Positions 21,503 to 33,110 of a DNA stretch of 64,000 nucleotides are shown piece by piece (the stretch's first letter is position 1; each line of letters begins with the position of its first letter). The stretch comes from Pinus tabuliformis. Lineage: Eukaryota > Streptophyta > Pinopsida > Pinales > Pinaceae. The position numbers were made by a program, and so were the translations under genes. The notes under the pieces are model-generated. The model searched no databases. It saw nothing but the letters and a program-made list of their open reading frames with translations, and was not told the origin of the DNA. The DNA lies in the NCBI GenBank assembly GCA_031772625.1, contig CM062816.1:829796556-829860555 (forward strand). The letters run 5' to 3'.

Positions 21503-22409
21503 TTAGATATAAAATTTAATTTTTAGAAATAGTTTTGCTTAGAAAAAGGGCAGTCATTTAAACCATATCCTGAATCTGTGTAATTAAGTTATTTAGTTAG
21601 TAGTATTTAAACCCTTCTCATGCATTTAGAGAGGGGTCCAGAAATTTATCAAAAAATTGTCCTCAAAACATGCACTTTTGCACCCTCAGAGGAGGTTTTG
21701 GTGAATGAATGGATCAAGATTTGTTGATGTTTGCATTTGATATCTGCTACTGATGTTGCACTTCTGTACTCTTAGTAGATGTTAGAGCAAGGAGAGATAA
21801 ATCATTGTTGCTTGAAGCTTATGAGTAGGACCAGTCATAAATGATACTTTTATCTCTTGACCATTTTTGCTTATATGTTAAAGTGATATACAGTTTTAGT
21901 TGTTTATGTATTATTGCATGAATGCTTGAGTTATCATTTGGCACTTTTGTACAGTGGTAGCTATTTATTTATGTTTAATGTATGAATAGCTCATTATGCG
22001 ATATGTTGTTCACAACTGTTTCGTCTAACTTTTTATGTGAAGTGGTTCATCTTAATTGATTTCCTTTCTTATAATTGCTGAATGATCTTTATTACCAGTT
22101 GTTATTTGAAATCTCTTTAGATCGCATAATAGAAGAATTACATCTTGGGTTAGTATAGATTTAGATGTGATTCTTATTAGATTACTATAGCATAGAATTA
22201 GATTAAAGTTTGAATTAGAATAGCTTAGATAGGAACTGTTAGATCAGCAACATCCAATTCTACACACACACACTCACATATTGGGAAACTGGTCCCATTA
22301 TCCCCAGTCGAACCTGCTATACCAAACGGATAAGGAGCTGCCAACCAAGGTCCGGACCGGGCGGGTATCCCCCTTGTTGTCGACCTGATTTTCGGGGCTT
22401 CAACATATT

Positions 22410-22426
22410 TGGCGCTAGAAGGAGGG
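22410..22426 (+). other. Primer binding site of element C
   Basis: TGGCGCTAGAAGGAGGG begins four bases after the LTR end (22405). Starting TGG, it pairs with a tRNA 3' CCA end; the acceptor would read ...TAGCGCCA. I do not name the tRNA. Orientation agrees with the plus-strand gag-pol. Confidence 0.7.
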
Positions 22427-22438
22427 CCTGAACTATGA

Positions 22439-24118
22439 ATGGCAAGTAAATCCAAATCTGAATACCATTCTGAGAGTAAATCGCCCTCATCATCTCCCCC
22501 GACTTCCCCATTACATTTAAATCCAGAGTCAGAAGTCGCTCGAGTATCAACCGCTGCTACACACCCTGATATTTTAGAACAATCTACCGTTGAACTTCCT
22601 GAAGTCGAATCCCTGATTCACAAACTTTAGCGATTTTCCATTTCTCCTCAGAGGTATGATAAATCTCAAGGCAGCGTGACTTTGCAGTACAACCCTACTC
22701 ATCCCCTGACCAGGCTAAAGAGTGAAAAGTTTGGCATCCAGCCAACCAAATTACCTCTTCCCACCAGGAAAAGAGCGAGGAAATCACCGCAAGAGTCTGA
22801 CAATGAGACTCTTTCGTCAGCATCGTCCATCTCAACTACTTCACCGCGAAGTCAACCATCCACACCTCCACTCCAGATCATCGTCCATCTGTCCAATGGA
22901 ACCCCCACAACCCCTCTTCAATCATCTACAATCATAGTATCCTCATCCTCCCAGCCGCAGGGATCATCTTCTGCACTTTCCTCTGTTAGCAGTTCAATAA
23001 TGGCCCAGTCTCCATGGAATAACCCTGGGGCAGTCTTAATGCCTGCACCCTTGAGTCAAATACCGGCCCATCCTGAGAAATGGCTGCCTAAATTCAATCC
23101 CGAGGCAGGCATGCTAGCAGAAGAGCACATAAACAACTTCATGCTTTCCATTAATCTCAATGTAGTTACTAATGAAGATGCTATTGTTTAGCTTTTTTCC
23201 CTATACACTGCAAGGAACAGCCGGGTCGTGGTACTTTTCATTACCCTCCGGATCCATCACAAGCTGGGACATCTTCCAGGACCAATTCCTAACCAAGTTT
23301 GGTGATGACAGGTTGGCGGAAACATTAATCAATGACCTATCCAATCTTAAAGCCGAAGCTAGAGAGCCTATCAAGGATTTCAATTTACAGTTCAACAAAA
23401 TTTTCAACAAAATTCCTACTGCTTCCCAGCCCAGTGAAGAAGTACGATGTGAATGGTATACCACCGCTCTACCATCGAACATAGAAATCTTCGTGGACAG
23501 GGCAAATAAAATAACCTTAGCTGATAACATGAAAGAAGCGATAGTAGTAGAGAAACGAATAATAGCCCTGGAAAAGAGATCCGCGATAGAGGAGTGTAAA
23601 TCCAAAAAAGTCACCTTCAAGGAAGACTCCAAGGAGAAACAAGCAAAAGATCCATTTGATTTGGAAGGATTGCAAAAATTTCTAAAGACCATGTCCAATG
23701 AAATGGTCGACATAAAAAAGCAAGTAGCAAAAACTTCTTCAAAAAAACCCTACAGAGCTTTTAAAAGAGGTCCTTCAACGGATTCAAAGCCACCCAATGC
23801 CATTTCAAATGCTGAATCCAAGGAAGAGGAAGAGGAAATTGCCACTGAAGGGCAAATTGATGACAAAGAAGTTGTGGAATTACAAGGAATATGGGATTTC
23901 ATCCTCCCACAAGAAGAAGATCAAGAAGTATTTACAGTTAGCACACGAAGCAAAAATCAGCTTGATCCTCCCCAAACTACCCCTAAGCCGAAGAGCGCAA
24001 GCTCTGCAACAAAGGATAAAGTCGCAACAAAGAAAACGACATCTAAAGCAACTCAAACTAGCCCAGTCCAAGCAGATGAAACGACTCCATCTAAAACACT
24101 GATAGTGTCAGATGAAAT
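22439..24118 (+). pseudogene. gag of element C
   Basis: Starts at ATG 22439 (MASKSKSEY). A serine/proline-rich N-terminus is followed by the capsid core: YTLQGTAGSWYFSLPSGSITSW, FLTKFGDDRLAE, FNKIFNKIPTA, then FVDRANKITLADNMKEAIVVEKR. A stop at 22628 and a frameshift near 23180 break it; the frames on either side join in sense. The C-terminal part is rich in K, E, S and T. I see no CCHC zinc knuckle, unlike gag of B. Confidence 0.83.
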
Positions 24119-24940
24119 GGAGTACAATATTATTGATGACATGAAGAAGACTAGGGCTAATATCACCCTTTACGAACTAAGCAAGTTGAAACATCAACAA
24201 AAGATAATGATGAAAGAATTACATGCCGTGCCAGTTGCACCTTTGCCTGCCGCTATACTTTCTCAAGCTTCCCATAACATGGGAAGACCTCCAACTAGCG
24301 CGATCAATAAGATTGATCCAAATGACATCGCCCTAATTAGAGGAAGATCAAGATCTCACACTCCCCCGTTTCTCCTTACTTATGAAATATTCACTAAAAA
24401 TGTGCACAATTGTTTGGTAGATTCCGGTGCTTCATCGAATATTTTACCCAAATCTATATGTGCCAAGTTAAATTTTCAACCACAGAAATCCGCAGTGCAC
24501 ATAGTTCAGATAGATCAATCTCAAGTCGAAGTGATTGGCGAACTAAATCAAGTAACCATAAGATTGTCATCCAACCCAAAGGTATGTCGGTTATTGACAT
24601 TCTAGTTGCCGATATCCCAGAATTCTATGGCTTAATTCTTAGCAGGGATTGGTCAGAAAAACTCCATGGATACTTCGCAACCGACTGGTCACACATGTGG
24701 CTGCCCTACAACGGTAAACCGAATCAAATAAAAGTTGAACGAGAGCTACACCAGAAGTACATAGTAATGGAGTTAGAGGGAGAAAATGAACCAGTAGCGT
24801 ATAACAACAGCATTATTGGCAATTACTCGGTAGATTCTTTCCTCGGAAATTTCAATGCTCATGCGTCACCCTATTTAGAACACTCTGTTTTGTCCCAAGT
24901 CAAAAAATTTTCTCGAACTGATAGTTCGAAATGTATCAAT
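24119..24940 (+). pseudogene. Protease region of element C
   Basis: Aspartic protease that would process gag-pol. The active site NCLVDSGASSNILP (near 24410-24450) is intact, and YGLILSRDWSEKLHGY further on matches the usual LLGRDW block. A frameshift between the two, near 24580-24595, prevents one continuous reading. It sits between gag and the plant-type RNase H. Confidence 0.83.
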
Positions 24941-25648
24941 TTTTTAGATAAACCTGTAAATAAATCTTTGTTTTGGAAATTATTTTTTGATGGTTCTAGA
25001 TCTAACGAAGGAGCAGGAGCAGGATGCGTTCTGATTAGTCCAGAAGGAGATAAAATCATGCTCACATGCAGACTCGAATTCGATTGCACAAACAATACAA
25101 CAGAATACGAGGCTTTGGTTCAAGGCCTGTACAAAGCAATCGGGTTAGACGTCAAGTATCTTCAAGTTTTTGGAGACTCTGAGATTGTGGTTAAACAGGT
25201 ACGTAACACTATACATTGCTTATCAGGTCATTTAAAACACTATCAATCCTTAGTACAAGATCTGACTGAGCATTTCATAGCGTTTAATATTTCTTCAATC
25301 CCCAGACTCCAAAACGCAAGTGCAGACCTTTTGGCTAACGTAGCTTCTAAGCTTATTCCATCCGAAGATTTTAGTCCAGATAGATTCTCAATAGAATTAA
25401 TCTTTAGACCGTCCATTCCTGACAACATCACAAATTGGAGAGTATTCAATGACGATCCTGATATCGTAAATTTCCTCACGTCTGAAGGATCCTACTCCAA
25501 TCAAATAATTGACGAAGACCAGCATGATCGACAATTGCAACAAAATAGCACTAATAATGCTATACCTAAGTCGGTGGTCAAGTTAGAAGACTTATACGAT
25601 TTGAAAGATCGGTTTAAGAGGTCTACCAATTCAAAACTCCAAAGTTAA
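24941..25648 (+). pseudogene. Plant-type RNase H of element C, upstream of RT
   Basis: RNase H fold blocks in order: KLFFDGSRSNEGAGAGCVL (first Asp), NNTTEYEALVQGLYKA (Glu), LQVFGDSEIVVKQV (Asp), and IPRLQNASADLLANVAS (last Asp). All four acidic residues are visible. It shares the phase of RT downstream and is separated from it only by a stop at 25646-25648, so it was probably part of one polyprotein. In most Tat-lineage elements this extra domain lies between RT-RH and IN; here it precedes RT. In B, in the same window, it follows IN. Confidence 0.85.
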
Positions 25649-25651
25649 GCC

Positions 25652-27091
25652 TTGAACTACGAATTAGTAAACCTAGGGACCGATGTTAAACCACAAAACA
25701 TTAATCTAGGCCTCGACCTAGCCCCTGAAGAGAAACTAGCATATATTCGTCTTTTGAGACAATATAAAAATGTTTTTTCCTGGAATTATGATGAGATGAA
25801 AACATACGAAAATTCTATCATCCAGCATACTATTCCCATGATCAATAATGAAAAACCTGTCCAACAAAAGCTGAGAAAGATCCACCCCAATTTAGAAAAT
25901 CAGATAAAAACTGAGCTCAATAAGTTATTGAAAGCCAGGATAATCTTTCCCGTCAGACATTCTAAATGGGTCTCCAATATGGTACCTGTTAGAAAGAAAA
26001 ACGGAGATATTAGGATTTGCATTGACTTTCGGAACCTTAACAAAGCCTGTCAAAAAGATAATTTTCCTCTACCTCCTATGGAGCAGATACTGCAGGCAGT
26101 GGCGGGCTCAGAATTAATGTCTTTCTTGCATGGATTTTCAGGATACAATCAAGTGTTGGTACATCCTGATGATCGGTTGAAAACCACATTCAGAACTAAA
26201 TGGGGCACATACGCATATCGGAAGATGCCATTTGGTTTGATTAATGCTGGTGCCACATTTCAGAGAGCCATGGATATCGCATTCAAAGGTTTAGTCAATA
26301 AATCTGTAGTAATTTATTTGGATGATATAACAGTGTACTCGAAGAAGCGAAACGACCATCTCAAAGACCTGAAACAAATCTTTCAACGATGTTTAAGGTA
26401 TGGAATTTCACTTAACCCAAAGAAATCTTTTTTCGCACTAAGTGAAGGGAAACTTCTAGGATTCATAGTGTCAAAATCTGGTATTCACATTGATCCTGAC
26501 AGAATCAAAGAAATTTCTGAAATATCCCTACCTCATAACAAAAAAGCCATGCAATCTTTCCTTGGTCAAATCAATTTTGTAAAGAGATTCGTTCCAAATT
26601 TTTCACGAATCGTGTCTCCTTTGCAAACCATGATTAAAAAGAATTCAAATTTTAAATGGGGTCAAGATGAACATGAAGCATTCAACCTGATCAAGCAAGC
26701 TATTATTAATGCTCCATCTTTAGCGACTCCGAATTTTTCAGAGCCTTTTATTTTATACACATTTGCCTCAGATAAGTCATATGCTGCGATTCTAACTCAA
26801 GCAAATCAAGAAAAAGCGGAAGCTCCAATTGCATTTTTTAGCTCAAATTTACAGGGTGCTGAACTAAATTATTCAGACGTGGAGAAACAGGCTTATGCTG
26901 TTTTCAAAGCGGTCAAATACTTCAGACCTTTCTTACTTAAAACCCATACTAAGATCATAGTACCATTTCCAGCGGTAAGGAATCTTCTAGTACAGAAAGA
27001 TGTGGGTGAGAAAAGAGCCAATTGGGTTACTGCCTTACAGGAATATGACATTGAGATCAAACCAACAAACGTTGTAAGAGGTCAAGGCTAA
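25652..27091 (+). pseudogene. RT and RNase H of element C
   Basis: 479 open codons in phase with 24410 onward. RT blocks: VSNMVPVRKKNGDIRICIDFR, FLHGFSGYNQV (motif A), MPFGLINAGATFQRAM, VIYLDDITVYSK (catalytic YLDD intact), LLGFIVSKSGI. RNase H: TFASDKSYAAILTQ and IAFFSSNLQGAELNYS. Motif A reads LHG where LDG is expected, so one catalytic Asp is lost by a single base change. The frame ends at a TAA (27089-27091) that falls inside the polyprotein. Confidence 0.9.
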
Positions 27092-28432
27092 ATGCTGGCT
27101 GGAGCATTGCAAATTTTTGAAATTCCATCTGAAGAGGTACAAATGTGTGAGGTAAGCCTAAACGATGCAGAATCATTATATGTTGATATCATTTATTATC
27201 TTAAGAACAGGTATGCTCCTTCACACCTTGATCATACTAAGAAAAGAGCTCTAAGGCTGAAAGCTAAACAATATCAGCTCATAAATGATATTCTTTTTAG
27301 AAAAAATTATGATTCTGTTATTCTTAGGTATCTTGAGAAAGCTGAAGCTGAAAAAGTTTTGCAGGAACTCCACGATGGGTCAGCAGGGGGACACTATGCT
27401 GGAGATGCTACTGCATATAAAATATTACGCGCAGGATATTACTGGCCCACGCTGTTTAAAGACTCGCATAGTTATGTGAGAAGATGTCAAGTCTGCCAAA
27501 CTACTGCTGGAAGACAAAAGAAGTCGTCCCTGCCACTACAGCCGGTAAACATCGAGCAACCTTTCAGTCAGTGGGGCTTGGACATAATAGGTGAGATCGT
27601 TCATCACTCTTCTAAGCAGCATAGATACATCCTCACAGCAACATATTATTTTACTAAATGGGTAGAAGTAGTTCCGCTCAAGACGACTAATTTTGAAAAT
27701 ATCATTGAGTTCATAGACCAATTTATAATCACCAGGTTTGGATTGCCATCCACTTTAATGTTTGATAATGCATCATACTTTTCTGGAAATGCAATGACTG
27801 AATTTGCCCTTAAAAGAGGATTCAAACTTAAATATTCGGCCAATTACTACCCGCAAGGTAATGGGTTAGCTGAGTCAACAAATAAAAACCTAATCAGGAT
27901 TATTAAAAGAACAGTTGACCAAAATCAAAAGAATTGGCACAAGGCTTTGATATATGCTTTATGGGCAGGTCGGATAACGCAAAAAGCTTCTATCGGCACT
28001 TCTCCCTTTAATTTAGTTTATGGGAAAGAAGTGGTTCTTCCGACTCACTTGGCCATTCCTTCTTTGTATTTAGTACAATACATTGATGAAGTACTCACTT
28101 CCTCCTTACAGCTAAGACACATGGAAATAATTAAATTAGAAGAACAAAGAGAACAAGCTAAGAAAACGCATGCTCATCATCAAGCACTAGTAAAATCCTC
28201 TTTTGATTCAAACATAATGACCAGAAAATATTTTCAGATGGGAGATTTAGTTTTAAAGTGGGACAAGGCTCATGAAGAAAAGGGCAAACATACAAAATTT
28301 CAAAGGATGTGGCTTGGTCCTTTTCAGATTGTTGAAGTCGTAGGTCCATCAACGTTTGTGTTACAAGATTTAGCAGGTAAGAGGGATCCTTTTCCTGTTA
28401 ATGGACAAATTCTCAAGAAATATTTTCCGTAG
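27092..28432 (+). pseudogene. Integrase of element C
   Basis: 446 open codons, same phase as RT. Zinc finger HDGSAGGHYAG...CQVC; core with QWGLDIIGEI, STLMFDNASYF and GNGLAESTNKNL giving D, D and E; then a C-terminal domain (YFQMGDLVLKWDKA, MWLGPFQIVEVVGPSTFVLQD). All catalytic residues are present. It ends at a TAG at 28430. No chromodomain is seen, as expected for Tat-like elements. Continuous reading from the RNase H requires passing the upstream stop. Confidence 0.9.
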
Positions 28433-29508
28433 AAGATTATTCTTCTATTTTTGTAGAATAGTTTTTCTTTTTCATAATAAAACCCATTGTGAATGGTTAC
28501 ATTAGGCATTTACGAAAGAGACACCAATTCTCTTTCAGATTTTTAACTTTTCGCTTGTATAAATAGCAAATATTTTAGAAAACTGATCTTTATTATTGAT
28601 AGATACAGTTAAAAACTTTAGCCTAGATATGATACTAGTTTCAACTTCAAAAAATTTGATGAAAGCAACCTTTAGTGAAGAAATTGTTTTATCTCTGTAC
28701 AATGAAAGGTATCAATAACAAAATAAAGATTCTCTGTAGAACAGTTGTTTCCAAAAATTCTATTATTGTCTTCCAGAGCTATCTTAAGGAAACAATGACT
28801 TCCTCCCTGGTAAGGAAATCGTAGCTTTCAGAGGAATAATCCAAGGATACACTTTATCTTGAAGAATGAGAGGTCTCATCACGAGCCGGCTTATCATTAT
28901 CACAGATATTATAACTTGCTGACTTTGCCAATACTGTACACCACAACAGGGCAATGACTCAAGATTGTTGCAATCAAAAGACAAGGGGTCTCATCACGAG
29001 CTAGCTTGTTCAGCAAAGTTATAAATCAAGTGAATGACTGTGTCATAATTTGGCTACCAAACCAAGACATTTTTCTTTAAGAATAAAAAAGAAAATCAAA
29101 GCAATAAGTGTGGATATGGATTTTTTCTTTGAAAGTTGTAGGTCACCTTAAGTAGGATACAGGATCATTGCTGGGTAACAGGTAACCCTATCGAGGCTAT
29201 AAACGCCTGCTGGTAGCAGAGGCTCTACCTACGACAAATGAGCATATTTAAAACTGGTTTTACAGAGGAGACTTTGTTTTATATTTACAAGACCCAGTAA
29301 TGGCTGATGTAAATATAAGGACTAACCTGAGGAAGCAAATAATTAGAGTAGAAAGAGGTTGAAACAAAATATCATTGACAATTTAGAGCATAATGTACTC
29401 TATGTTTCCATAACAAAGTTTAATTTTCTGAAAATTTTTCTGTTTTGGAAGTTTGAAAAATTCAATAGAAAAACAGAGATAACTGGTTCTTCCAAGTGAA
29501 TCGCCAAT
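28433..29508 (+). other. 3' region of element C
   Basis: About 1.1 kb without a frame of note. The block GGTCTCATCACGAGC is found at 28872 and 28987, 115 bp apart, hinting at a degenerate tandem duplication. No clear polypurine tract sits directly before the 3' LTR; the last bases instead look like a primer site in reverse (separate entry). Confidence 0.6.
29490..29507 (-). other. Reverse-oriented primer-site-like sequence beside the 3' LTR of C
   Basis: On the minus strand TTGGCGATTCACTTGGAA directly abuts the LTR edge. It resembles the tRNA-Arg-type primer site seen in element B (TGGCGACTC...). The place should hold a polypurine tract. It may be chance or a trace of an older rearrangement. 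Confidence 0.35.
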
Positions 29509-31827
29509 TGTTGTGGCCACCAACAACCTCCCTCCTTATTTAGTATTAGAAATAACACTAGGTAAGTGGGGACCCTTAGTAAAAATTCAAAAAATTCAAT
29601 TAAAACTCATGTATTTTACTCCTTAAGAAAACATCGCATCGCGCGAAGAATGATAGGACATTTCCTAATGAGTAAAATGATAAACTGCGAAAGTGCGACG
29701 CGAATTCCATCGCATTGCATGCATTAAGAAACGCTCACATTGGAAAACTTTAAAAAATCACCGATATCCGATATGTGATATCGCATATCGCATATCGCAA
29801 TGTCGCATGAAAAACACATAACCATTTAACGATTGTAACGATCCGCGATCTTGCGATAGCGCGATACTGCGATCTTGCGATCGCGCGATACTGCGATCTG
29901 CGATTCTGCGATAAGCGCGATCGAGCAACCCTGCGATAACACATCTTAATGAAATGTGCGATACTGCGATGCTAATCGCAGAAACGTTCCATCACAGATT
30001 TTCCCCGGCTCAACATTCAAGAAAAGCTTTTCATAAACCAAGAACTGGATACGCGCTTTAATGATAATTAATGAATGATACGCCAGTTGTTAATGAAAGA
30101 CAGTTTTGTGTTTTTCGAAGAGTCAGTTCACGTCAGGTGGCATGTTTTTGTACATCCATAGAGCTTAGATCTTTCTTGTCGATTTTTTATTATCATTACT
30201 CTCTCCTCATGTGTGAACTGCAGGAATGAAAAACAGAAACAACATGAAGCAATGTGCAGGAAGCAATAAAGGAAAAGGGTAAAGCTCCAATGCTCAGAGA
30301 CAGAGAAAAGATGCCCTCATAAGTGGATACCGCATGTAACAGAGCCGCAGATTCGCAGAACGTTGCTGAGCTATCCATTACAGATCTTTCAGTCACAGCC
30401 ATGGTTGAATGAGTAGTTGAACAATGCTGATATCAATAGGCGGTTTAACGCTCAAGGTCAGAAGCTCACAAAAGTAGTATGTTTACAAAATTTTGAAGCT
30501 TATACCCGGTGAAGGAAAAGGCACTAAAGGCGAAAAACGCATTAGAAAGGCCCGGATCAAAGAATGGAGGCAATTTCTGATGCGCGATTAGCGCCTAGCG
30601 CTAATCGCGCATCGCTGAGAAAATTGCTCAAAAATCAAAGTCTCTAACTGCTCAGTCACTCGTAAGCCTGGAAAACGCAAGAAAGCAAAGGCAGAAGCAA
30701 TTCGAGGATTAACCAAGTGGAACTTGGATTATTACTTGGCATACACAGTAAATCCACATAGCCAGAGGATGACTCTCGAGTATATCATCAATTTTGCTAA
30801 AAAGATGGTGCCAGCTCTTACCATTTCTGTTTGCTTAGCTCAACCAAAAGCAGAAGACAATCATCCGACTCTACTCAGGCAAATATTGAATGCTCGCAAC
30901 ATTAAGGAGCAAATGCAGAAATAGTTAGATATTAGATTTAATTTTTAGAAATAGTTTTGCTTAGAAAAAGGGTGGTCATTTAAACCGTATCCTAAATCTG
31001 TGTAATTAAATTATTTAGTTAGTAGTATTTAAACCCTTCTCATGCATTTAGAGAAGGGTCCAGAAATTTATCAAAAACTTGTCCTCAGAACATGCACTTT
31101 TGCACCCTCAAAGGAGGTTTTGGTGAATGAATGGATCAATATTTGTTGATGTTTGCATTTGATATCTGCTACTGATGTTGCACTTCTGTACTCTTAGTAG
31201 ATGTTAGAGCAAGGAGAGATAAATCATTGTTGCTTGAAGCTTATGAGTAGGACCAGTCATAAATGATACTTTTATCTCTTGACCATTTCTACTTATATGT
31301 TAAAGTGATATACAGTTTTAGTTGTTTATGTATTATTGCATGAATGCTTGAGTTATCATTTGGCACTTTTGTACGGTGGTAGCTATTTATTTATGTTTAA
31401 TGTATGAATAGCTCATTATGCGATATGTTGTTCACAATTGTTTCGTCTAACTTTTTATGCGAAGTGGTTCATCTTAATTGATTTCCTTTCTTAGAATTTC
31501 TTAATGATCTTTATTACCAGTTGTTATTTGAAATCTCTTTAGATCGCATAATAGAAGAATTACATCCCGGGTTAGTATAGATTTAGATGTGTTGTTTATT
31601 AGATTACTATAGCATAGAATTATATTAAAGTTTGAATTAGAATAGCTTAGATAGGAACTGTTAGATCAACAACATCCAATTCTACACACACACACTCATA
31701 GATTGGGAAACTGGTCCCATTATCCCCAGTCGGACCCGCTATACCAAACGGATAAGGAGCTGCCAACCAAGGTCCGGAACAGGTGGGTATCCCCCTTGTT
31801 GTCGACCCGATTTTTGGGGCTTCAACA
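29509..31827 (+). repeat. 3' LTR of element C (2.3 kb)
   Basis: Copy of 20075-22405, with the 16 bp perfect-arm palindrome at 30579-30613 and the GCGAT patch at about 29760-29940. Followed by the GGTCC target duplication at 31828-31832. Confidence 0.93.
30579..30613. repeat. Perfect palindrome in 3' LTR of C
   Basis: Arms GATGCGCGATTAGCGC (30579-30594) and its exact complement (30598-30613) with loop CTA. The 5' LTR copy has one mismatch, so the 3' copy is the cleaner one. Confidence 0.9.
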
Positions 31828-31832
31828 GGTCC

Positions 31833-32797
31833 ACATGCACACCCTACTCATCAATGATGTACCCCATATACTGAACCTAGGTCATGCCAAAAGTGCATTT
31901 CTCCAGATTGGCACACAACTTGTGTTGTTGCAGGGTTTGGAGGTCCTATCAAATATGGTGGAGGTGTTATTCCCAACTTTGGTTGAAGATCAAGATGCCA
32001 TCTAAATACTCCACCATGAATGCATTGGTGAAGGGTCACAAGATGTCATCCATCAACCTCATGAAGGTTGCAGGGGAATTGGTTAACCTGAAATGCATGA
32101 CCAACCATTTGAAAAGACCCTCCTTGGATCTGAAGGCGGTCTTCCACACATCAGAGCATTCGATAGGAACCTAGTGATAACCAGACTTCAAGTAAATCTT
32201 GTTGAAATACTTGGCTCTCTTGAGCTGGTCCAGAAGGTCATCAATCTATGGGATTGGGTACCTATTCTAGACAATGATCTTGTTCAGTGCCCAATCGTCA
32301 ATATAGAGTTTCCAAGTCCCATCCTTCTTCTGTACCAATACAATCGGGCTCCCATTGGGTGATGATCTTGGCGTGATGTTCCCTTTCTGCAACAGCTCTT
32401 GAATCTCCCTCTTGATCTCATAATTCTCCAGAACAGAGCATCGATAGATTAGTCCATTGGGTAGCGGCGTGCTTAGGGTCAGATCTATGGAGTTCTTGAC
32501 CTGACAGTGCAAAGGTACCCCCGTAGGTGAGGTGAAAATGTCCCTGCACTCCTCCACAACCTTGTCCATCAGCTGTTGATGTATGGAGGCACCTTGTTCA
32601 GAAGTTGTGGCCACAATCTTCTTCTTGCACTGAGGGTGAATCATAAGGAAAACGAATTTCCTGGTTTTTGAAATGATCTTACTACATTTATTTGCAGAGA
32701 TCAAAGAGATGGAGGTAGGCAGGGATACCTCCCATATCCTGTACAACTTATTGCCCAAAGTAATAATCATAGTGAGGTCTAGACTCGTATACAGCAT
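31833..32797 (-). pseudogene. RT palm region of element A
   Basis: On the minus strand: SPTGVPLHCQVKNSIDLT, then ITPRSSPNGSPIVLVQKKDGTWKL, then motif A reading KIYLKSGYH (Asp expected in place of Y), then [11 protein letters not shown], then YLDGILIFNQSW (YLDD expected). Both changes hit catalytic Asp residues. Many stops. It is cut at 31832 by element C, after the block GVHVD; reading resumes at 20074 with PTKIKF. Confidence 0.88.
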
Positions 32798-33110
32798 GAC
32801 GCTTCCATAAGCATGGTTGTCCTAATAATACATCACAAACTTCAAGAGGAGCAACATCACATAGTACCTCATCCGTGAAGGTCTTGATGTTGTAAGGAAG
32901 GTGACAAAACTGGCTAACATGGAGATCTCCTCCTTGGTGAAGGAAACTGATGGTGTATGGTTGTGTATGTGTTGTATTCAGTAGATCTAGCCGCTTCACA
33001 ACCTCTACTAAAATGAGGTTCTTTTGGCTCCCTCTGTCGACAATGAACTGCAATGGAGAACCCTTCACCCACATCTGTGAGAGGAAGAGGTGTTCCCCCT
33101 CCTCTGGATC
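32748..33110 (-). pseudogene. Protease region of element A
   Basis: QFIVDRGSQKNLI is the aspartic protease active site, but DSG has become DRG, which should abolish activity. The later block VCDVLLGQPCLWKRHA is the conserved LLG segment. Element D keeps the same stretch with DSGS intact. Confidence 0.85.

Larger units (their letters stand above)
20075..22405 (+). repeat. 5' LTR of element C (2.3 kb)
   Basis: Nearly collinear with 29509-31827. It contains a GCGAT-rich patch, a 17 bp palindrome, a matching open frame in both copies, and a TATA-like TATTTAAA near 21604. The 3' end carries CA-rich repeats (ACACACACAC near 22262) and ends GGGGCTTCAACA. Confidence 0.93.
20075..31827 (+). mobile_element. 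Element C: Tat-like Ty3/gypsy element with 2.3 kb LTRs
   Basis: LTRs 20075-22405 and 29509-31827 start TGTTG and end CAACA, with a perfect GGTCC duplication at 20070-20074 and 31828-31832 inside the RT of element A. Plus-strand order: LTR, primer site, gag, PR, second-type RNase H, RT, RNase H, IN, 1.1 kb 3' region, LTR. Having a plant-type RNase H marks it as Tat-like, but here it precedes RT rather than following it. Decay is moderate: one stop and a frameshift in gag, a frameshift after PR, two stops in pol, and loss of the RT motif A Asp. LTRs differ by a few bases per hundred by eye. Confidence 0.93.

Noticed and set aside
23201..23713. Minus-strand frame of 170 codons
   Set aside because: Antisense to gag of C, which has clear capsid blocks.
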